Below, piece by piece: positions 15,501-23,227 of a DNA stretch of 28,595 bases. The notes beneath the pieces were generated by a model. That model was not told the DNA's origin and did no database searches. It worked only from the letters and a program-made list of their open reading frames with translations. The DNA is from CAXXOK01 sp001604115 (GTDB lineage Bacteria > Bacillota > Clostridia > Christensenellales > Aristaeellaceae), in contig JAYFOV010000047.1 of assembly GCA_034928535.1 (NCBI GenBank), positions 1 to 28,595 on the forward strand, given 5' to 3'. The translations under genes were made by a program, and so were the position numbers. The number at the start of each line of letters is the position of its first letter. The first letter of the stretch is position 1.

Positions 15501-16490
15501 ATGTACCAACCCAACCCGGACCGGTATCGGGATATGCCCTATGTGCGCCTGGGCGCCAGCGGCGTGCGCATTGCCCCCATCGCGCTGGGGCTGTGGCAGA
15601 ATTTTGGCGATGATTGCCGCTTTGACATCTGCCGGGACACGCTGCTCACCGCCTTTGATGCGGGCGTGAACCACTTTGATCTGGCCAACAACTACGGCAT
15701 CCCCGGCGGCTCGGCGGAGCGCACCTTCGGGCGCGTGCTGGCGGGTGAGCTGGCGGCGCACCGGGATGAGCTGTTCATCTCCACCAAAGCAGGCTACACC
15801 ATGTGGCCGGGCCCCTTCGGCGACGGCGGCAGCAAGAAATACCTGATCGCCAGCCTGGAGCAGAGCCTGAAACGCATGGGGCTTGCCTATGTGGATCTGT
15901 TTTACCACCACCGCCCCGATACCCAGACCCCGCTGGAAGAAACCGCCGATGCGCTGGAGCAGATCGTGCGGCAGGGCAAGGCGTTGTACATCGGGCTAAG
16001 CAATTATAACGCGGAGCAGACCCACGCCATGCTGGCGGAGCTGGAAGCGCGCGGGCTGCGCTGCCTGGTGCACCAGATGCGCTACTCCATGCTGGCACGG
16101 GAGCCGGAGCAGGCGCTCTTTGCCGAGCTGCATGCACACGGGGTGGCGAGCATCGCATTTTCCCCCTTGGCGCAGGGGCTGCTCACCCAAAAGTATCTGG
16201 GCGGCATGCCCCCGGAAAGCCGCATGAACGAAGGGCACACCTCCCTCAAGCCCGATGCGCTCACCGATGCCCGCCTTGCGCAGCTGCAAAAGCTGCAAAG
16301 CATCGCCACGGCGCGGGGGCAAAGCCTTGCGCAGCTGGCGCTGGCGTGGGCGCTGCGCATCGGCGGGGCGGACGCGCTCATCGTGGGTGCGCGCAACCCC
16401 GGGCAGCTGCTGGACAGCTTGGGCGCGCTGCATAAGGTGCGCATGACGGAGGATGAGTACCAAGCCATTGAGCAGGTGCTCGCGGAGTAG
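15501..16490 (+). CDS. yghZ: Aldo-keto reductase, YghZ/L-glyceraldehyde-3-phosphate reductase-like
   Basis: A 329-residue NADPH-dependent oxidoreductase. It tracks E. coli YghZ closely from the N-terminus (NPDRYRDMPYVRLGASGVR), and has the aldo-keto catalytic tetrad Asp60 (HFDLANNYG), Tyr65, Lys96 (STKAGYTMWPGP) and His137 (LFYHHR). The cofactor region LIVGARNPGQL is near the C-terminus, and the protein stops about 15-20 residues earlier than I recall for YghZ. Start ATG 15501 has GAGGTG nearby. YghZ detoxifies L-glyceraldehyde 3-phosphate and methylglyoxal; the same role is inferred. It is separated by 352 bases from the pirin gene and is likely its own unit. Confidence 0.92.
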   Translation: MYQPNPDRYRDMPYVRLGASGVRIAPIALGLWQNFGDDCRFDICRDTLLTAFDAGVNHFDLANNYGIPGGSAERTFGRVLAGELAAHRDELFISTKAGYTMWPGPFGDGGSKKYLIASLEQSLKRMGLAYVDLFYHHRPDTQTPLEETADALEQIVRQGKALYIGLSNYNAEQTHAMLAELEARGLRCLVHQMRYSMLAREPEQALFAELHAHGVASIAFSPLAQGLLTQKYLGGMPPESRMNEGHTSLKPDALTDARLAQLQKLQSIATARGQSLAQLALAWALRIGGADALIVGARNPGQLLDSLGALHKVRMTEDEYQAIEQVLAE

Positions 16491-16566
16491 ATCGCCCGGG
16501 GCTTGCCTGCAAAGCGCATAGCCGTGGCAGGCCGCCGCGCAGGGCACCCGGGCTCATCGCATCATG

Positions 16567-16730
16567 CTATTGCAAAACAGGAACACTTCGATAATCGCGA
16601 AAATCGCGAACGCTTTTGCCCTCCGGCTTCGTCGTGAAAGCCTGACGTAGCCCCGCTACGCCTTTGCATCCGTTCCCGGCCATAGAACAGGACCCTTCAC
16701 GTTTGATGAAGCATTCAGGATTTGCAATAG
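16567..16730. mobile_element. MITE-like inverted-repeat element (candidate)
   Basis: A 164-base noncoding stretch bounded by imperfect 23-base inverted repeats: 16567-16589 (CTATTGCAAAACAGG...) and 16708-16730, with 18 of 23 positions complementary including the outer ten (CTATTGCAAA/TTTGCAATAG). Inside are TCGCGAAAATCGCGA and the small hairpin CGTAGCCCCGCTACG. Base composition is lower in GC than the flanking genes. No target-site duplication is obvious. It could instead be a structured intergenic repeat or RNA. Confidence 0.4.
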
Positions 16731-16755
16731 AATAAGGTTCTTACCTTTGATAGCC

Positions 16756-16816
16756 ACACCAAAACCCAGCCGCGTGCGTAGGCATGACCTGCCCACACGG
16801 CTGGGTTTGGTGTTTT
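16756..16816 (+). terminator. Long hairpin terminator with T-run
   Basis: ACACCAAAACCCAGCCGCGTG (16756-16776, one bulged A and one mismatch) pairs with 16794-16813, followed by TTTTCCTTGTTT. Lies between the aldo-keto reductase gene and the convergent membrane-protein gene, in good orientation for the former. Confidence 0.75.
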
Positions 16817-16919
16817 CCTTGTTTGCGTTTTTTGCATTGCCGCACACGCAGGGCAAGGCCATCCCGGGAGTCGGCGGATACTTGGCAGGGTGCTCCGATG
16901 TGGGGATGCGCCGCGCCCG

Positions 16920-19016
16920 CTACTCTGCCGCAGGCAGGGTTTCAAAGCGGTAAAAGCGCAGCGTGCCCTCCTGCCCGGCAAGCACAGGCAGCACGGGCTG
17001 GCCGATGGCATCGGTCAAATAGGCTTGCAGGTCGGCAGTCTCCTGCGCAGCGGCCACGGCCAGCTGCAGGGGGGCATCCAGCCATGCGCGTGCGTCCAGG
17101 GCATGGCCATCCAGGCCAAAGGCGGCCAGCTGCGCATACCAGCCGGGCGTGCGGCAGCTCCAATCCCCCCAGATGGCGGTGTTGCCGGGGATGCCATCGC
17201 GCACATCCGGGAAAAGCCGTGTGTCCCGCAGCAGGTTGGGGCTGCGCAGGATCAGGGTTTGCGGTTGGGCCAGGGCATATCGCTCCAGATCGGCCTGCCG
17301 CTGCTGGGACTGCGCATCCGGTCTGCGGGTGATGGTGTATAGGGTCAGGCGGGCATGCATGCCGCAGGCCAGCAGCAGCGCCGCCAGCAGCGCCAGCGCT
17401 GTGCCGCGTTGCAGCGGGGTGGTGCGGGCAGCAGAAAGGCTGCCCGAAAGGTGTGTGCGCGCAGCAAGCGGGAGGGTGGCAGGATCATTAGCGCAGGCCG
17501 CGGCCTTGGCGGGTGCAGGCGTGGGCGCGTCAGGGACGGGTGCCCCGGCCTGCTCCGCAGGACTGCCAACGGCAGCCGCAGGCGGCGGTGCCTGCAACGC
17601 AGCCGGGGCGGCAGTGTTTCCCGCATTGCCGGCAGCGGCTGTATCCAGCGCGGTTGCCCGTGCAGCGGCATCCGTTGCGGGCGCGAGCCGCCAAGCCAGC
17701 AACGCAAGCCCCAGCAGCAGCGCACCGGCGGGCAATAGCACTGCATCTGCCGCGCGGGGTGGCAAGCGGCCTTGCGCCGCTAACAGCCCAAGCAGCGCAG
17801 CCGCGCCCAGCACGGCGAGGGTCGCGGCGGCGCGCAAAAACGGCGGCGCCTTGCGCCCCGGCAGCAGGCAAAGCCCATACAGCGCCAACAGTGCGGCCGT
17901 GAGCCATTGGTAACGGGGAAAATCCGCAAACAGCCCGCCCAGCTGCGCCAGCGCCGTTTGCAACGGCGCGGCTGGGTAGGCGCCAGCCATAGCGCGCATG
18001 ACCTCGGCAGTGATGCGCCTGTCCAGAAAATACCACTGGCGCAGGAGCGCGATGAGCGTGGCGGGCAGAAGCCCGGTGCCCAGCGCGGGGGCGGGATCGC
18101 CCTCAAAGGGCGTATAGTCCAGCAGCGCGGTGCGCGCGGCGTGCCAGATGGCATCCCCCTGCAGCCCGCGCAGGGCAATTTCCCCTTGGCGCACGGCCAG
18201 CAGCACAACAACCATCGCCAGCATGGCGGCCAAGGCGAGCAGCGCGCTGCGCGCAGCCGGGTGCAGCACAGTCGCGCCGCGTGCAGGGTCGGCGGGCGCG
18301 GCAGGTTCCGCCGGTTGCGCGGCGCAAAGTGGCTGCATCCTTCTGCCCTTGCGCTGGCAAGGCTCGCCCCGCTTCCCTGCCTGCGCGGTATGACTTGGCC
18401 GCAGGGTGCGCTGCACCTCGCCTGCCTGCCACAGCAGCGCCAGCCCCGCAAAGGCCGCCGCAGGCCATGCGCTTTGCATGCGCAGCAGGCAGGCAAGCCC
18501 CAGCAGCAGTGACGCCAGCCCGTAGGCGCTCAGCCGGCCGTGCGCCGCTGCGCCCTGCGGTGCGCTCAGGCACTGAGCCACCGCCGCCGCACCCGCCAGC
18601 GCGGCTGTGGTGGTATAGTTGATGCGGCACATGGCCAAGGCGGCCAACAGCAACAGGCTCAGCAGTGCGGCGGCCACGCCCGCCATCCTTGCAGGGCAGC
18701 CTTTGCCCGCCAGCTGCATCAGGCTTTTGCACAGCACCGCCGCGCTCAGCCCCAGCACGCCCAGCTGGAACAGGCTAAGCCAGGCCACGCCCGGCCACAG
18801 CCGCGCCAGCCCATGCAGCGCCCAGGCCAGCAGGGTGTGCACATACAGCGAAAAGCTGGCAGGCACGCCGCCCTCAAAACCCATGAAGGCCTTAAGGATG
18901 AGGGCATCATCGGAATTTTCAAAGCGCAGGGTGCCAATGCGCCACAACAACCCAAACAAGGCCAGCACCAGCAGGGTCGCAGTCAGCCAGGGGCGGTGTT
19001 TGGTTGGTTTGGACAT
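16920..19016 (-). CDS. Large polytopic membrane protein, glycosyltransferase-39-like topology, function unknown
   Basis: A 698-residue protein with about 11-13 hydrophobic segments. Its N-terminus has one membrane helix followed by an extracytoplasmic loop RFENSDDALILKAFMGF; an acidic pair in the first loop after helix 1 is reminiscent of GT-C glycosyltransferases, but I cannot assign it firmly. Two long low-complexity Ala/Pro segments interrupt the membrane part, at about 225-270 (with many Arg and Lys) and about 450-550. The C-terminal 130 residues form a soluble domain with SCRTPGWYAQLAAFGLDG. Start ATG 19016 follows AAGGAG; an upstream in-frame start at 19049 overlaps the -10 element and is rejected. 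It has its own promoter and no co-directional neighbour. Confidence 0.72.
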   Translation of the reverse strand: MSKPTKHRPWLTATLLVLALFGLLWRIGTLRFENSDDALILKAFMGFEGGVPASFSLYVHTLLAWALHGLARLWPGVAWLSLFQLGVLGLSAAVLCKSLMQLAGKGCPARMAGVAAALLSLLLLAALAMCRINYTTTAALAGAAAVAQCLSAPQGAAAHGRLSAYGLASLLLGLACLLRMQSAWPAAAFAGLALLWQAGEVQRTLRPSHTAQAGKRGEPCQRKGRRMQPLCAAQPAEPAAPADPARGATVLHPAARSALLALAAMLAMVVVLLAVRQGEIALRGLQGDAIWHAARTALLDYTPFEGDPAPALGTGLLPATLIALLRQWYFLDRRITAEVMRAMAGAYPAAPLQTALAQLGGLFADFPRYQWLTAALLALYGLCLLPGRKAPPFLRAAATLAVLGAAALLGLLAAQGRLPPRAADAVLLPAGALLLGLALLAWRLAPATDAAARATALDTAAAGNAGNTAAPAALQAPPPAAAVGSPAEQAGAPVPDAPTPAPAKAAACANDPATLPLAARTHLSGSLSAARTTPLQRGTALALLAALLLACGMHARLTLYTITRRPDAQSQQRQADLERYALAQPQTLILRSPNLLRDTRLFPDVRDGIPGNTAIWGDWSCRTPGWYAQLAAFGLDGHALDARAWLDAPLQLAVAAAQETADLQAYLTDAIGQPVLPVLAGQEGTLRFYRFETLPAAE

Positions 19017-19047
19017 TGGCGGGCGCTCCTTCTCATTGTTCATGCCC

Positions 19048-19077
19048 AAGGTAGCACAAGGGTTTGCAGGTTGTCAA
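19048..19077 (-). promoter_or_regulatory. Promoter for the large membrane protein
   Basis: On the minus strand TTGACA (19072-19077), an 18-base spacer and TACCTT (19048-19053) preceded by an extended -10 TG. It lies 31 bases upstream of ATG 19016. Confidence 0.65.
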
Positions 19078-19158
19078 GGGCGCGCCGCACGCCCTGCGCA
19101 GGCGCCCGGCACAGGCTGCGCCACGGCGGTGCACAGGCGCGCTTTCCCCTGGCGACTC

Positions 19159-19188
19159 TTGGCAACGGCGCGCCTTGCGTGCTATACT
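19159..19188 (+). promoter_or_regulatory. Promoter for the HAD-hydrolase operon
   Basis: TTGGCA (19159-19164), an 18-base spacer and TATACT (19183-19188), about 83 bases before the HAD gene start. It is divergent from the membrane-protein promoter, with 81 bases between the two -35 elements. Confidence 0.65.
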
Positions 19189-19271
19189 GTGTACCAAGCG
19201 CCGGGCATGTGCCCCGCGGCGCGCGCCCGCCATCATATCACGCAAACACCACCCCGAAGGGACGGCATGCC

Positions 19272-19946
19272 ATGCAAACGACCTATGCCCTGTTCGATTT
19301 TGACGGCACCCTGATCCGCGGCGATTCCATCATTCTGCTGTGTCAATATGCCTACCGCCACCGTTTGATTTCTCTGAGGGAGTTGCTGGCCATCTTGGGG
19401 GCAGGCATCCGTTATGGGCTCAGGCTGGCGAGCGCGGTGCAGGCCAAGGAGCGCGCGCTGCGCTTTCTGATCGGGAAAACCGCGGCGGAGATGGATGCCT
19501 TCGTAGCCGATTTTTACCGCGAGGCACTTTTGCCCCGCCTGCGCCCCGAAGCGGAGGCGGCCATCCGCGCCCATCAGGCGCAGGGGCACACTGTGCTGCT
19601 GGTTTCGGCCTCCGCCGCGTTCTATCTGGAGCCGCTGCGGGCACGGCTGGGCTTGGCGGATATCATCGCCACGCGCATCGCGGTGGAAGGGGATGGCGTG
19701 TTCACCGGCCGCGTGTGCGGGGATAACTGCCGCGGTGTGCAAAAGGCGCTGCGCCTGGCGGAATATCTGGCCGCCAAAGGCGCGCGGCTGGCTTACGATA
19801 CCTCCACCGCCTACGGCGATTCCACCGGCGATCTGGCCATGCTGCGCCTGTGCGCCCACAAGGTGGCTGTGAATCCCAAACGAAAGCTGTGGCGCGCGCT
19901 CCGGCACGAACCGGGCGCGACCCGCGTCTGCTGGCGCGAACCCTGA
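19272..19946 (+). CDS. HAD-IB family phosphatase (SerB-like)
   Basis: A 224-residue cytoplasmic phosphatase. HAD motifs are clear: DFDGTL with nucleophile Asp9 and Asp11, motif II Ser in LLVSASAAF, the basic motif III region near GVQKALRLAEYL, and motif IV GDSTGD. The subclass IB cap (helical insert after motif I, residues 20-85) is typical of phosphoserine phosphatase-like and lipid-phosphate phosphatases. Substrate not assigned. Start ATG 19272 was chosen because the frame of the ATG at 19267 is different; GAAGGGAC lies upstream. First gene of a three-gene run: the serine hydrolase starts 61 bases after its stop. Confidence 0.9.
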   Translation: MQTTYALFDFDGTLIRGDSIILLCQYAYRHRLISLRELLAILGAGIRYGLRLASAVQAKERALRFLIGKTAAEMDAFVADFYREALLPRLRPEAEAAIRAHQAQGHTVLLVSASAAFYLEPLRARLGLADIIATRIAVEGDGVFTGRVCGDNCRGVQKALRLAEYLAAKGARLAYDTSTAYGDSTGDLAMLRLCAHKVAVNPKRKLWRALRHEPGATRVCWREP

Positions 19947-20007
19947 ACCGGCGCTGCCTGCGCAGTTTGCCCTGTGCCTGCCTATTCTGCCTTGGAGGTG
20001 AACGGTC

Positions 20008-21051
20008 ATGAACTTTGCCCGTGTGGATGAAATCATGCGCCAAGCCGTGCTCAACCATGCCTTTCCCGCGGCTGCTCTGCTGGTGGGTCAAAGGGAGAAG
20101 GTGCTGTTCCGCCGCGCGTATGGCCGCCTGGGCTATGGCGAGCAGGAGCCTGCCACCACCGAGCAAACGCGCTTTGATATCGCCTCGCTCACCAAACCGC
20201 TGGTGGTGGGCACGCTGGCCCTTCGCGCCATTGAAAGCGGCAAGCTGTGCCTGTGGGACAAGCTGGGCACTTTTGTGGATGCCCCGGAGGATAAGCGGGA
20301 CATCACCATCCGCCAACTGCTCACGCACACGGCGGGGTTCCCGGGCGGGCTGCATCTGTGGCGTATGGCGGAGGATCCCGCGCGGGCTACGGAGCTGCTG
20401 CTCGGCGCCAAGCTGCAAACCCCGCCGGGCACGCGCGTGCGCTACTGCTGCGCCGGGTTTTTGCTGCTGGGGCAGTTGCTGGAGTGCATTTACGGGCAGC
20501 CCCTGCATGACCTGGCGCTGTCGGAAGTGTTCTGGCCGCTCAAGATGACCCGCACCGGCTACCTGCCCACGGGCGAGAACATCGCCCCCACCGAGCTTCA
20601 GGCGGATGGTACCCTGCTGCGCGGCGTGGTGCACGATGAAAACGCGCGCTTCCTGGGCGGCGTGGCGGGCAACGCGGGGGTTTTTTCCACCGTGGATGAC
20701 TTGGCGCTGTACCTGCAAATGCTGGCGGGCGGCGGCCTGCTCACCGACGGCACGCGCTACCTGACCAGCGCCACGCTACGCCTGGCCTTCCAACACCATA
20801 CGGCAGGGCTGGGGCAGGCGCGCGGGCTGGGCTTTTACCTGCCCAGCCATGACGATGGCTACACCGGCGACCTGTTCCCGCCGGACACGGTGGGGCATAC
20901 GGGCTTCACGGGGTCCAGCTTCTCACTGAGCCCCAGCGATGGCTTTTACCTGATTTTGCTGACCAACCGGGTGTGCCCCTCGCGGGAGAGTGGGCAGATT
21001 TACCGCGTGCGGCGCATCGTGCACAACGCGGTGTTTGCTGCGCGGGGCTGA
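20008..21051 (+). CDS. Beta-lactamase-fold serine hydrolase with atypical YCC motif
   Basis: A 347-residue class C beta-lactamase/DD-peptidase-family enzyme. The nucleophile motif SLTK is at 60-63 and the third motif is GHTGFTG with His297. The middle motif, usually Y-S-N or Y-S-D, is Tyr146-Cys147-Cys148 in RVRYCCAGFLLLG, keeping the Tyr base but not the polar residue. No signal peptide is apparent, so it is probably a cytoplasmic esterase or amidase rather than a penicillin-binding protein. The start follows TGGAGGTG. It sits between the HAD phosphatase and a phosphoesterase (25-base gap downstream), suggesting a small operon of unknown pathway. Confidence 0.88.
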   Translation: MNFARVDEIMRQAVLNHAFPAAALLVGQREKVLFRRAYGRLGYGEQEPATTEQTRFDIASLTKPLVVGTLALRAIESGKLCLWDKLGTFVDAPEDKRDITIRQLLTHTAGFPGGLHLWRMAEDPARATELLLGAKLQTPPGTRVRYCCAGFLLLGQLLECIYGQPLHDLALSEVFWPLKMTRTGYLPTGENIAPTELQADGTLLRGVVHDENARFLGGVAGNAGVFSTVDDLALYLQMLAGGGLLTDGTRYLTSATLRLAFQHHTAGLGQARGLGFYLPSHDDGYTGDLFPPDTVGHTGFTGSSFSLSPSDGFYLILLTNRVCPSRESGQIYRVRRIVHNAVFAARG

Positions 21052-21076
21052 TGCGAATGAAGTGGGAGGTACACGG

Positions 21077-21778
21077 ATGCAGATAGCACTTTTTGCCGAT
21101 TTGCACGGCAACTGGCCTGCGACCCAAGCGCTGGAGAAGGATCTGATCCGCCGCAAGGTGGATAAGCTCTATTGCCTGGGCGATATCGTGGGCAAGGGAC
21201 CCTCCAGCGACCGCACATTTGATTGGGCGCTGGCTAACAGCGACCTGATCCTGGGCGGCAACTGGGATTATGGCATCGGCTACCAACTCTTTGCCCCGGA
21301 CGGTTTCTATTGGGCGCAGCTGGGCGAGAAGCGGCTGGAGATCCTGCGCAACCTGCCCATGGAAAAAACCCTCACCCTGAGCGGGCGGCACGTGCGGCTG
21401 CTGCATGGCAGGCCGCTGATGAAGGAGCTGGTCATCGCCCAGGACGATGTGGCGGCCATCGAGCCCTACTTTACGGATTGCAACGGTTTTCGCAGCGATG
21501 TGGTCGGTTATGCCGATGCGCACCGTCAGGCGCTGCGCACCATATCGCCGGGCATTTTTTTCAACACGGGAAGCGTGGGCAACGGGCTGGGCGTTACCAT
21601 GTGCTGCTATGCAATTTTGGAAGGGGAGCCGGGCAAGGCGGATGCACCGCTGGATATCAGGCTGATCACCGTGCCCTATGACCGGCAGGCCGCTATGGCG
21701 GATGCGCGGGCGGCCACTTCCGTGCCCCGGGTGGATACCTTCATCCGTGAGGTGGAAACAGGGCGCTACAGCCGCTAG
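21077..21778 (+). CDS. Metallophosphoesterase with atypical final metal motif
   Basis: A 233-residue calcineurin-like phosphoesterase of the diadenosine tetraphosphatase/YfcE-like type. Motifs: DLHGN with Asp8 and His10, GDIVGKGP with Asp36, GGNWD, and NTGSVGNG near the C-terminus. The family GHTH motif is altered: GYADAH at 144-149, so the first His of GHTH aligns with Asp147 while His149 is kept. This may change metal binding. Start ATG 21077 follows GTGGGAGGT. It is the third gene of the HAD-serine hydrolase-phosphoesterase run, and a bidirectional terminator lies about 250 bases further on. Confidence 0.85.
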   Translation: MQIALFADLHGNWPATQALEKDLIRRKVDKLYCLGDIVGKGPSSDRTFDWALANSDLILGGNWDYGIGYQLFAPDGFYWAQLGEKRLEILRNLPMEKTLTLSGRHVRLLHGRPLMKELVIAQDDVAAIEPYFTDCNGFRSDVVGYADAHRQALRTISPGIFFNTGSVGNGLGVTMCCYAILEGEPGKADAPLDIRLITVPYDRQAAMADARAATSVPRVDTFIREVETGRYSR

Positions 21779-22025
21779 GTCACTGGGGCAAACAGGGCGC
21801 AGTGCGGCGGGCAGCAGCGCGGCCGGGCGGGCACGGCGCACGCCGCCCGGTGTGCTGCGGGCAAGCCGAGGGCAACATACTTTGGCGGGTCCCGGTAGCT
21901 GCCCATAGCCTTGCGCCACGGCGCGGCCGGCAGGGTGCGAGCAGCCTGCATGGCTTTGGCAACCGGTGGCGCGGGGCAGTCGGCGCTGGACGCCCCTGCT
22001 TGGGGTGTGCGCATCGCCATGAAAA
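21779..22025. other. Noncoding GC-rich gap before the bidirectional terminator
   Basis: About 247 bases with no gene seen. Several inverted GC words (for example GGGCGGGCACGGCGCACGCCGCCC near 21826) could form hairpins. I recognise no riboswitch or RNA family. Confidence 0.35.
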
Positions 22026-22067
22026 GAAAAAGACGGCAGCAACGCACCATGCGCTGCTGCCGTTTTT
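22026..22067. terminator. Bidirectional terminator between convergent genes
   Basis: A-rich DNA and ACGGCAGCAACGC (22033-22045) pair with GCGCTGCTGCCGT (22051-22063, one mismatch), flanked by GAAAAGAAAA on the left and TTTTT on the right, so it can act for the phosphoesterase operon (+) and the DUF4282-type gene (-). Confidence 0.85.
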
Positions 22068-22135
22068 GATTGGATGCGTGCCGGCCGGTTCGGCGGGGGC
22101 ATCGTGTGCATAAGCCAACCCGGATGGGGCGCATC

Positions 22136-22999
22136 TTACTTCTTGCCCGGTTTGCTTTCGGTCATGGGCACGGCGGTAAAGCGCCCGGTGCCATCGGCCG
22201 GGGTAGGACGCATGGGTGCGGCGGGAGTCCGGCTGGCGCCGTCCATCGCGGGGGCGGGGGTGCGCCCGGTACCCTCATAGCCCGCACCGGCACTGCTGGC
22301 GTAGCCGCCTGCATAGCGGCCATCGTTGCCGTTGCTGCCATAGGCGTTATAGCTGCCGCGCGGGGGTGCGTAGCGCTGGCTCATGGGTTGTGCCCCGCCC
22401 TGCTGGGCGGGATTCCGCTGCGCGGCGATGTAGCCGTTAAACCCTGCGTTTTGCGCGGCGTAGCCGTTTTGCCGCTGGGCATAGCGCGGATCGGGCTGGC
22501 CGGGCGCGCCCTGGCGTTGCGCCGGGGCGGCCTGAGGCTGCGCGGGCTGGCTGGCGGCTGCCCGGGGCGCGTATTTGGGCGGCAGTCCCTGCATGCGGCG
22601 CAAAAGCTCGTTGGTCTCGCAGGCCTCCTCGCGCAGGCTCAGGAGCATCAGCAATAGCTCAAACACCACGCGAAAGCCCAGCGGCCCCAGCACCAGCCAC
22701 AGCGCTCCGGTGAGCGCCGCGCCGCTGAAAAGCTGGATCACGCCATACACCACGGCAAACAGCGCCGTAAAAGCATAGAGAAACTTGAGCAGACCCGCCA
22801 GGATGAAACGGTCAAAATTCAGGTGCGCCTCCAGCGTTTGCACAAGCCCCTTGTGCTTGCCGCGCTGCCTGCCGTTGAGGAAGAAGAACGCCACCGCGAT
22901 GCTGCCCACCAGCGCAATGGCCATCGCGATGGCGATGGGCGCGGCCATTTGCGCCAGCGCTGCCTGCGCGAAGGCTGCGGAGTTGATATCCATAAGCAT
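22136..22999 (-). CDS. DUF4282-like membrane protein with disordered Gly/Pro/Tyr tail
   Basis: A 287-residue protein in three parts. Residues 1-42 hold one hydrophobic helix (PIAIAMAIALVGSIAVAFFF). Residues about 58-130 resemble DUF4282: LNFDRFILAGLLKFLYAF, a second helix and ALWLVLGPLGFRVVFELLL, then an acidic-polar helix. From about residue 135 to the end the chain is low-complexity, rich in Ala, Gln, Pro, Gly and Tyr with repeated RYA, GYA and RTP words, predicted disordered and cytoplasmic. Function unknown. ATG 22999 with GAAAGG upstream is used; ATG 22993 is possible. It has its own promoter and convergent neighbour on the left. Confidence 0.78.
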   Translation of the reverse strand: MLMDINSAAFAQAALAQMAAPIAIAMAIALVGSIAVAFFFLNGRQRGKHKGLVQTLEAHLNFDRFILAGLLKFLYAFTALFAVVYGVIQLFSGAALTGALWLVLGPLGFRVVFELLLMLLSLREEACETNELLRRMQGLPPKYAPRAAASQPAQPQAAPAQRQGAPGQPDPRYAQRQNGYAAQNAGFNGYIAAQRNPAQQGGAQPMSQRYAPPRGSYNAYGSNGNDGRYAGGYASSAGAGYEGTGRTPAPAMDGASRTPAAPMRPTPADGTGRFTAVPMTESKPGKK

Positions 23000-23059
23000 A
23001 CCCTGCCTTTCGTTCGATAAGCATACAACGCATGGGACAGTCGGTTTTCTTGCAGCCTT

Positions 23060-23088
23060 ATCTTACCATCGTGTCAGGGGTGTGTCAA
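23060..23088 (-). promoter_or_regulatory. Promoter for the DUF4282-like gene
   Basis: On the minus strand TTGACA (23083-23088), a 17-base spacer and TAAGAT (23060-23065), about 60 bases upstream of the start codon. Confidence 0.7.
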
Positions 23089-23227
23089 ACGTGCGGCGCG
23101 GGGCTTCAAAGCCTGGTGCGATAGGCCTTGCGCAGGCGGCCGCCCGTGGCCGGCAAACGGGCAGGGCGGTTGGGTGCGTGCAGGGCGGCGCGTATGCCCG
23201 CACGCGCGGCGGCAAAACGCCGGGGCG

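Noticed and set aside
13433..15514. A 693-codon minus-strand open frame
   Set aside because: Antisense to ygiD and the pirin gene; no domain or ribosome binding site.
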